From positions 62,001 to 126,000 of the forward strand of contig JAPXFQ010002856.1 in assembly GCA_028564705.1 (NCBI GenBank): DNA of 64,000 nt, given 5' to 3'. Source of the stretch: Apricaphanius iberus. Its lineage: Eukaryota; Chordata; Actinopteri; Cyprinodontiformes; Aphaniidae. The notes under the pieces are model-generated. The model did no database searches. It saw nothing but the letters and a program-made list of their open reading frames with translations, and was not told where the DNA came from. A program made the translations under genes and the position numbers. Below, piece after piece: positions 56,337 to 64,000 of this stretch (within the stretch, counting starts at the first letter, position 1; each line of letters opens with the position of its first letter).

Positions 56337-57760
56337 AGGAATATTTTTTTAAATAGGTTTGAGACAGTACATCATCTGACAAAAAAATAGTAATAATGCA
56401 CATTAAATTAAACAGAAGACCACGCGCTACAAGGCTATCTAACCTATTTTTACCAACCACAAACACAACTCAGATGCCACGTAAATAAATATTTGCAAAC
56501 AAAATCGTATTATCATCGTTTCGTCAACCCAGCCGCCACATTCCGGCCTCTACCGCAGCAAAACTTTATGCTAAACGCACAATCAATCACTCAAATGAAA
56601 GCAGAGACTCTCCCAAAACGCAATGCCAAAACACCGCAGACATATAAGCCAAAGTATGACACAACAAAAAACGCTTTTTAGAATCACAGCTGAAAATATA
56701 GCCTTACCTTTGCTGTTTTGCCGTGTAAAAAATATTTCTTTGGAAAATAAACGCTATTTTCTGATAAGTCCATCACTTGTGCATCATTTAAACTGTCCAG
56801 GTGTTTCTATTACAGTTATTTGTTCCTAGGCAGACTTATTATTTAATCCTCGTAAAAGCCTGTTGTTCTCGCAAGGCTCTGTTCTCGGCTCCCTGGTTGG
56901 CTGACTGCATTGTCAATCTTGTTTTGCAAGTTTTAGCGTTATTCTATAGGCTTCTACGATTCCGACGAGGTGTCACTCATGCAAATTGACCAATCAGCTC
57001 CAAGTGAAAGTCTTATGCGTAAAATAAGAGTGTCAGTCGGCAAGACCGTCTTATGACACAAGATGGCGCAAGACGCACAGACATAACTTTGTTTTGCTGC
57101 TTTCACTGTTTATATCTGATAAATGTCACCAGAAAGATGCCCAAAAGTGTTTATTTTAGGTCTACTGAACACTATGTGAAATTAAAATGAAAAATATAAC
57201 TTTTACACTACAGAAATAGAATTGGCACTGTTTGTGCCAAACTAGACACCTAGCCTGATATGCCTGTACTGAAACCTCTGTAGTTTTGTCCTGTTTCACA
57301 TAATCACTTTCAACTTTTGCAGAGATAATGTCCACATGTTGTATTTAAATTTTATTGAGTAATCACTGCTATTCAAGCAATATCCATAGAGTTTTTCAAT
57401 ATAGAACTATGTTTTTTTTAGGCGGAGCAAAAAAGAAATATATTTCTGCTGTGTTCCATCTTCAATTTCTCCTAACCAGTAGCCTAACAGATAACATGCA
57501 TAATGACACATCTATCAAATCTACTCAATGTTACCTTTACAATGACACCAAAATGGTTCAAATACTCTTTTTGGTTGTTGAAATACAAACATTTTTTTGG
57601 GTAAGCAATTTTCGAGAGCTAGGCTTCAAAATAGGCCTAGGGCTTGTCGGTGGACAAAAAAGTTTTTTTTTTACAATATGAAATGGCCACAATCTGTCAA
57701 AGCAAAACTCATAAAACCAGGTTAGACATAAGCTTTAACACGACTGTCAAAGGAACTTAC

Positions 57761-57856
57761 CTGACATAAACTGTTGTCGCAAATGATATAAAACGGCCAC
57801 ATAAAGAATAAGAAACAAGAGCAGAAAAAGGAGACCTATGACCCAAGTTGGAATTT
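57761..57856 (-). CDS. TM cassette exon 3 of 7 (locus B)
   Basis: A 96-base phase 1-1 exon: EIPTWVIGLLFLL, then VAVLYHLRQQFMS. Acceptor TCATAG, donor TCAG|GTAAGTTCC. The GG pair before the LLFHF motif of its paralogues is replaced by VAV. Intact. Confidence 0.78.
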
Positions 57857-58365
57857 CTATGAGAAAACAAAAAGATCAGTTAGATGTTGGACATAATGTC
57901 CATCACAGATGTCTGATGTCTTCTGAAAAAATGCATCAGTTTACATAATTAGCATTAAATATCAGGGATTCCTTCAAAAATAATAGTATACATTTCTTTG
58001 AATGTTGTAAAAACATTCAGAGTTAATTTTCCTAATGTTAGAGTGAAACCATAATTTAGTTTTTTCCCTCATAAAGTTATTTAATTTTTAGCACTTTGGC
58101 ATTCCACAGTAATTTGGTATTACCACCTTTACTTTCAATCTACAATTTTTTTAATGTTTTTTTTATTTTTTATTCCTGCTTGGTTTTACTGGCAAACCTG
58201 GGTGTTGCTTGGAATCATTATCACTCACAAGGAAATAAAAATATCACACTACTCGGAATTTTGTGTCAGTTTTTGTGAGTTAGAAGTTTTGCACAATTTA
58301 GTGTTTTTCTATGCTAGAGCGCTGCAGTATCATGAGATCAAAAAAGCACTTTGACAGAAGTGTAA

Positions 58366-58795
58366 AAATAACACTACATATTTATCTTGACAGTTGTTTT
58401 TTCACTGGAACAGAGTAAATCATTAACACATTAGTGTATAAAATTAACACCGTTCTGAGTTATATTAGCCTCCAGTGTTAACCTTCATTAACTCATTGCA
58501 GTGTTAAAAAGCCTTAGAATCAGAGTTAAAATTGTCACCACAGTGGAGTAACTTTTCTACTCTGCTGAGAGTCATATTTACTCTTGCCAGAGTTATTTAA
58601 CCTGTAGTGTTAAGTTTCATTAACATTGTCCATTGTTATCCAGTGTTATTTTTTTACTCAATTTTAAATTAATGTTACTCTGAAATTTTAACACTATGCA
58701 AAGAGTTAAATTATCACCAATTCCGATAAGGACCAAATACACTTTGACATAGTGTTGAATTTAACTCTTTAAGTCTTGATTTAATTTACTGTGTA
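58366..58795. mobile_element. Motif-dense MITE (repeated GTGTTAA / GAGTTAA)
   Basis: More than a dozen variants of AGTGTTAA, TTAACACT or GAGTTAA lie in about 430 bases on both strands. The outer ends are GTAAAAATAACACTACATAT and AATTTACTGTGTA. No open frame. Such arrays are known in some teleost MITEs; clear TIRs and target duplication were not identified. Confidence 0.55.
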
Positions 58796-59309
58796 TTAGT
58801 GGTGGTCTAAAAACATTTTACTGAATGAAAAAGTGTTCCTGCTGGACAATGAGCTGCTCTCTGTATCTATGATTCTACTTTACCTGGTGAGGGATTTCTG
58901 ACTGATCATCATTATTGTTCAGTTCTGACACCACCACAAATGTTGTGCACTAACTTCAATGTATCCTTCTCCTGATGTCCTTTGAACAGGGGTGACTGTG
59001 GCTCATGGGGTTTGGAGTTTGCCTTTCAACTGGAGGATTGCCAATTCAAGCCCCAAAGCCCTTGCTTCTTTGAGTCCGCTATAATTGCAGCTTGCTTCCT
59101 CCAGTGTGTAAATTTGAATGAATAATGGAATTTGTAAAGTGTCCAAAAAGGTGATATATAAGTTTGATGCATTACTATTCAGGGAGACTTGCTTTAACTT
59201 GATATTTTAATCCTTAATCCTTTCTGTATCCGTTCACAATCTAAAATGGCCACCGATGTACCTCAGCATGTTAGACATTAACAATGATACTGTTTTAAAA
59301 GGAACTTAC

Positions 59310-59414
59310 CTGAATTAAATTTGTGTCGAAAATGAAATAAAAGGCCCCCACAAGCACAAAGAACAACCAGCAAAAATAGAGAAGCCAGGAAAATTCTTGC
59401 CCGAGTTGAAATTT
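59310..59414 (-). CDS. TM cassette exon 2 of 7 (locus B)
   Basis: A 105-base phase 1-1 exon: EISTRARIFLASL, a hydrophobic core with two Cys (LCAC), then GGLLFHFRHKFNS. Acceptor CATAG, donor TCAG|GTAAGTTCC. It has two arginines where the paralogues have Trp-Ala, at the outer membrane border, and is the longest of the set. Intact. Confidence 0.78.
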
Positions 59415-60152
59415 CTATGGAAAAACAGGAAGATAAGTTAGCTCTTAGATATGTATTATTGCATTTATAAAGTAAATGCAATTTATGTCACTTACATTGC
59501 AACTATACACATTTTCTCAAGGCAACTTTGAAAATAATCCAATTAATTACCCAAAGGTTAATATAAGATCAGATACCTTATAATCTATTAAATTAACATA
59601 ATATGGACATTTATTTGTATTGTCTATCCAAAAAAAAAGAGATAAATATTTAAATACATTAAGTATATAGACAAAATTACACAAACTGAAACATACACAT
59701 ATACATAAAATATTTCTCATATTAGTTCTTCAATGCAAGTCTTCTGCCTACGACCAACAACTGAAACAATGAGTAAAAGGGAGAGGAGTCTTTATAGACC
59801 TGAAAATAATTCTACAATAACTTATTTCTTTTGACAGCACTAATATATTTAAAAAAAATGTTTCACTGGAGTTTTGCTTTTTTGCAAAGAAAAATAGGAA
59901 TTTTTTTTAGCCATAAAATGTGTGGATCTGGTAGAAACATATCCCTAAAAAGACTTACAGCTTTATTATCAATGAAAAATGCTTTTTTAATAATATTGAA
60001 ATATAAGGACTGAAAATAATTTTAGGGCTTTTTTTTCTTACTTGTAAACAACAATAACCCCTTGATCAATTTTCACTTAAAAAATATATTTGTAGTAGTC
60101 TGTTGTGCAACATGTTACACATTAGCATTGATACAGTTGTAAATGTACTTAC
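59415..60152. other. Intron between TM exons 1 and 2
   Basis: AT-rich; no exon, TM-like sequence or clear repeat. Confidence 0.4.
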
Positions 60153-60254
60153 TTAATATGAGATTCTGCCGGAAATGAAACAAAAGGCCCCCAAAAACAG
60201 CAAGAAACAGCAAAACCAGCAGAACCAGGAGAACTATGGCCCACGTTGGAATTT
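60153..60254 (-). CDS. TM cassette exon 1 of 7 (locus B)
   Basis: A 102-base phase 1-1 exon: EIPTWAIVLLVLL, further hydrophobic residues, then GGLLFHFRQNLIL. Acceptor CCTTAG at 60255. The exon ends on A before GTAAGTAC instead of the usual TCAG|GTAAGT of its paralogues, so its last residue differs but the phase holds. Confidence 0.78.
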
Positions 60255-61294
60255 CTAAGGAAAAAAGTACATACCAAATTTTAGACAGTACTGACATCTT
60301 GTGTTTTTTGAAACTTATATTAGTATGCATCAGTACACTGGCGTCTTCAGATGCGCTCCTTAGAGATTTGTTTTTTGGACAGTGACATTACACTGCAAAC
60401 CTTGAGAGGGCAATAGAGAGCAAATACCTACAAAGTTATGGAATGTGACTTTAATATCAGTAAGCAAAAAACATTGCTTAGAGTTTTTTTCCCCGTTTAT
60501 TCTTCAGGAGGTACATTGAAGTTACTGCTAAGTGCCAAAAAATAAACTATGTAGTTGGAATTTACATAATTAGAATTTTAAATTTTGTCAAAATATTCAC
60601 ATTTTAATAAATAAATAAAATATGTTTTAATAAGAGCTGATTCAATCAGTGTACAATCATAGGTTCAAAATAAAAAGATCAGGTCCTTTTTGAAACTGAT
60701 ACATTTCAGTAAATCTGCACCTTGCTTAGTTTTCCTCATCTGCACCTCAACTGCTGGCTGACAATAGAGTGCAGCAGATTGGAGGCTCTAAGGGATATCT
60801 CTTCCTCAGTCCTGGTAGGTTTTACTGCTGGAGCCTCATGAGGACATCTGATCGCTAAGGTAACCCGGTTCTAACTTGGCCTGCACTGAGATTGAATTGG
60901 GGATGAGCTCAGCACCCTAGATCTTACTCTTTGCCAGCCCGAGGGTTGTTGCTCCTGTGCTTTACTACTGACCTGTGTTGTGCATATGGCTATTCTGTGG
61001 AGGTCTGCATGATACTGGTGTAGCCTAAAGGAGATAAGGACAACCTCCTTGCTCTGTTTCTAGTGTTGCAAGGTTTCTACCCTTCTGACAACTCTAAAAA
61101 CAAATTTGGGAAAACAGTTACTCCAAACAAACACACACTAATAAACATTTTATTGGTTGATTGCCTTCCAAACTCGTTTCAATTCCATCAATTTTGCCTG
61201 TCTACCTTGATTTTTTTGTATATCAAAGTAGTCATGCTAAAAGCCATCATACAGTCATCTTGTGATATTCTGTTTTTAAAGCAAAAGTGCTGAC
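60255..61294. other. Intron between V1 and TM exon 1, locus B
   Basis: 60660-61060 is GC-richer than its surroundings (TGGAGCCTCATGAGGACATC) and could be an old repeat. No TM or Ig exon found. Confidence 0.4.
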
Positions 61295-61639
61295 CTTTGA
61301 CAAGCAGCTGTACATATGACAGTGTTGTTTCCTCATCATTATCAATGATGCTGCAGCTGTAGACACCACTGTCAGAAAGTTTGGGTTCTCTCAGATAGAG
61401 GCTGAAGTCACCAGAGTCTAGAGCCTCAGGTCTCATTGATGTTCGTCCACTGAAAAGATGATTTTGTGCATGTAGTTCGTCTCCTTCTCGTAGTTGATGG
61501 ACAGTATTGGGATTGAGATCCAAGCGACTCCATTTCACTGTGACAATCTCTTCTAACCTTTGGCTGTACTGGCAGGGCAGCACAACAGACTGGGCCCAGT
61601 CATGAACCTCCACATTTACAGTCAAGGAATCGTTAGAAG
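61295..61639 (-). CDS. Ig V-set exon, V1 type (locus B)
   Basis: A 345-base phase 1-1 exon. It codes SNDSLTVNVEVHDW, then Cys in VVLPCQYSQ, Trp in VTVKWSRLD, TVHQLREGDEL, FSGRTSMRPEALDSGDFSL and Cys in SGVYSCSII. Acceptor TTCCAG at 61640, donor AAAG|GTCAGC at 61294. All canonical V-set residues are kept, so a normal disulfide-bonded extracellular domain is expected. It lies upstream of the TM array and can splice in phase to six of its seven exons. Confidence 0.85.
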
Positions 61640-61810
61640 CTGGAACAGTATATAAACAAAATACACGTTTAAATTGTGTGTCAAATAAATGCATTTAAAT
61701 CAAATACATTTATCTATTGGCCATTTAATAACCTAATAATTTAACTGTCTCAAGGTTCTCTGCATTCCTACTCTTTTACACAGTGAGTATGACTAAAAAC
61801 TTAAAGGGCC

Positions 61811-63190
61811 TGTTGGGGAATTTATCAATTAAGAATAATTAATTAATTGATAAGTCTTAAATTTGAGTTATGGTCTGTCTGGTTATGTTAAGAATATTAA
61901 CTAATAATGGTAAATTAGTAGTTAATTATTCTTTAAATAATTTAATCAGGACACCACCAGCCTCTGGGCTAGAAACAAGATATTATATATAATCAAAAGG
62001 GGATTATCAACCAATAATCTCACTTATAATGATTAATTATTAGTGATTACACCAGAAAGATCCTATCTGAAGGACATGAATTCTTTGCAATAATTCACAC
62101 ACACACTCAGAATAAAAGAAACCAGAGATTTGATTCAATTTAACTAATTTACTCTAAAACACAACTAAAATAAAAATACTACTTATAGTACTGACAAGAA
62201 ACGGTTCTGTCAAGAGGTATACTTGGGCAATATGGCGACCAGCGATGACGTCGCATAGTCACGTCACGGGGCGCCTCCTACTGACGTCATACGCAGCCCC
62301 TGTGTGGAGGCGGTGTACGACGCGAACGCGCAGCTCGTCGAAAAAAACGGGGGGAGTTTATGACCTATTGTTTAATCTGAGCAAGAGACCTGTGGTTCCT
62401 TTCTAACAAAGAAACCTTGTGGCTCTTATCAGTGAGTTAGCTTCTGCTAATACAGGCTCTGGTTGGGAAATATGGAGGAAAAGGGATTAAAATGTCCTTT
62501 GCGTGCCGCACGTTCCTGACAGGCGCTCCGCGGGTGCTGACCCAACGCCTATGACGCCAAACACTTACTATCAAACTAACGGAGAGGAACCAAAAGTTCT
62601 ACAGACTAACAATTCTGCTTACTAATAAAAGACAAAATACAGGAAACTTACAATCAAACTAGTACAAAACTCACAAATTTACCAGTAAGTAGAGGCACAG
62701 CACAGAAAAATCACAGAGCGCTCAAGGAAGGCAACTCACTTCACATCAATAATCATGCATGCATACAGTTATAAAGAAAGCTTTTTTAATCTCTCTCCAC
62801 CCAGGTAACAGAAGATAAACATAAAAAGGAATGCTCTTACTTTCTTTCAGAAAGAGAGGGACTCCCAGTTGTGGAAGAAAAAGTTGGGAAAACGAGATGC
62901 TTGGCTCGTCAGCCGCGCGGAAAAAAAACAAAAGGAGGGGAATTCAGCGGAATCAAAAGAGATAGTTTGGGGGCCAACCAAACTATTGGGAAAACTTGGT
63001 TGCAAGGAGGAAAGACAAAAAAAAAAATCCAGAACACGTGTTGCGAAGGAAGATCTCTTCTTTCAGTTCCGTGGACAGAACTAAACCCCACTAAAGCGAG
63101 TTTTGAAGAGAGGGGGTCTCCTTTTAGTCCGGGAGCCGAACCAGAGAGCGTTTGGAAGTGGCAGTCCTTGAGATTTTAGGTTTGAGGTCC
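61811..63190 (-). mobile_element. Possible LTR-like block with CRE sites
   Basis: Begins TGTTGGGGAATTTATC (on the minus strand an end in CCCCAACA). It holds an AT-rich part, then a GC-rich promoter-like part at 62220-62350 with three CRE-type sites, and a poly-T and degenerate repeats at about 63190-63270. This organisation resembles an LTR, but no primer-binding site, matched ends or gag/pol frame was found. The open frames near 62870-63180 are low-complexity and not recognised. Confidence 0.3.
62246..62289. promoter_or_regulatory. Cluster of CRE-type sites
   Basis: TGACGTCG (62246-62253), ACGTCA (62261-62266) and the perfect palindromic CRE TGACGTCA (62282-62289) fall within 44 bases, next to a GGCGCC stretch. 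This is a typical CREB/ATF promoter arrangement. Which transcript it drives is unknown; it lies about 0.6 kb upstream of the locus B V1 exon. Confidence 0.5.
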
Positions 63191-63299
63191 AGCTTCTTTT
63201 TTTTTTTTTGAATGGTTGAATAATTTTTTTGTATGGTTGAACTACTTTTTGTAGGTTGAACTACTGCATCCATGTCTGTAACTTTCACACATACTGGTA

Positions 63300-63560
63300 A
63301 CAGTCACTATGTGAATGGTGGCCGTGAGCAAATATTCTAGAAGTGTTGGACGGGGCCAAATAAACAGCAGCACATGTTATATGTAATGAGCAGCAGAAAA
63401 CAGCACAATCTGCAAGGGGCTGAAACAGAGGGTAAGACAGGTTGGTAATAATTGTTTCCTACAAGCTATTGCCAGCAAACAACCTCAGAAACATGTTTTC
63501 TGGAACTCATAGACCTGTTTGAAATACTGAAAATTGTCATAATATGTCTCCTTTAACCTT
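63300..63560. mobile_element. MITE fragment ending CATAATATGTCTCCTTTAA
   Basis: The right end CATAATATGTCTCCTTTAA is the inverted end of a common teleost MITE (TTAAAGGAGACATATTATG). The left end was not located. No coding capacity. From 63560 to 64000 I see no feature. Confidence 0.5.
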
Positions 63561-64000
63561 GCTAAACTCAGCCATTTTTATTCCTCTTCAGTTGTAGTCT
63601 ACGTGTTTTCACACAAAAAGCAAAGTTACTTTTGCCAGTAGTCAGAAATGTTTGCTTTCTTGGCATCAAAATTATGTCTTTAAAATTCCTGGACATCAAA
63701 TGTTAAATCTATGGTAGAATTTGACTGGGATGAGAAGATAAGTTTTTATTAATTTTTTTTGGACAGTGGAACCCGTGGACTGGAAGTAAATTGGTATGAC
63801 TTAGGCTCCCTATAAACCTAGAAAAATGTGTATCCCTCACTTCTGAGATGATGGTTATGCCCAAGTATCACTAATTTTACTTGAGTAACATTTCTATATA
63901 TGATATCTATAGATATTCTACCCACTGTGAGTGAATTACTGAATAAAGAGCAAACATATTTAACCACAAATATATCAGACACAGGCCAGCACGTTATTAA

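Larger units (their letters stand above)
46793..61639 (-). other. Locus B: V1 / seven TM exons / V2 / HSPA12-like gene cluster
   Basis: Minus-strand order: V1 (61639-61295), seven TM exons between 60254 and 53214, V2 (51932-51600), HSPA12-like exons B1-B5 (50557-46793). From V2 through B5 the phases fit (1, 0, 0, 1, 1) and the frame stays open for 465 residues after V2. The layout repeats locus A with an amplified TM section, pointing to duplication of a whole Ig-TM-Ig-HSPA12 unit. The leader exon is not seen and is probably beyond the window edge. The alternative is two adjacent genes, a receptor and an HSPA12-like gene, in tandem. Confidence 0.65.

Noticed and set aside
62871..63179. 102-residue Lys/Gly-rich frame as a possible gag protein
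   Set aside because: No retroviral motif, no matching LTR ends or primer-binding site; too weak to call.
1..64000. CRISPR arrays, bacterial operons, rRNA
   Set aside because: Nothing of the kind; the sequence is eukaryotic with introns and animal transposons.

Overview
The window is repeat-rich, intron-rich, AT-rich eukaryotic DNA that looks like a teleost fish genome. Evidence is the transposon mix (L1/Tx1-like, I/Nimb-like, Rex1-like and L2-like LINEs, a Penelope-like element, several hAT families, Tc1, many MITEs), GT-AG phase-1 immunoglobulin exons and fish-style HSPA12-like exons. The species cannot be read from the sequence; a percomorph is a guess. No rRNA, tRNA or CRISPR array was found.

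The host genes form two related loci, both on the minus strand. Locus A (14835-33248) reads 5'->3': a signal-peptide exon, two Ig V-set exons (V1 type), one transmembrane (TM) exon, a second kind of V-set exon (V2 type), then one HSPA12-like (HSP70 family) exon, after which the copy stops. Locus B (46793-61639) has the same order, expanded: one V1 exon, seven TM cassette exons in tandem, one V2 exon and five HSPA12-like exons ending in a stop codon. All Ig and TM exons but one are phase 1-1. The V2 donor is phase 1 and the first HSPA12 exon begins in phase 1 in both copies, so Ig-TM-Ig-HSP70 can be spliced as one frame. This possible Ig-receptor/HSP70 chimera, with its TM exon array, is the main point of interest. 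Whether it is one transcript or neighbouring genes cannot be settled without RNA data. The locus B HSPA12 part has a damaged phosphate-binding motif and a short C-terminus, so it is probably not an active ATPase.

The rest is mostly transposable elements, many nested. 1-10250: L1-like fragments interrupted by a 711-bp MITE and by hAT elements, a spliced ZBED-type hAT remnant, a Rex1-like tail, an L1 ORF1 remnant and a 5'-truncated I/Nimb LINE. 20000-29600: a Penelope-like GIY-YIG remnant, an L2-like LINE, and a 2.9-kb hAT with clear 8-bp target duplications inside a BED-finger exon. 31-32, 36-46 kb: MITEs, an L1 3' end inside a MITE, and a Tc1 element broken by a hAT-like insert. 54-64 kb: L2 tail, motif-dense MITE and a possible LTR-like GC-rich block.

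No intact transposase or reverse transcriptase was found, so these elements appear immobile. The only likely host coding sequence is the Ig/TM/HSPA12 exon set.
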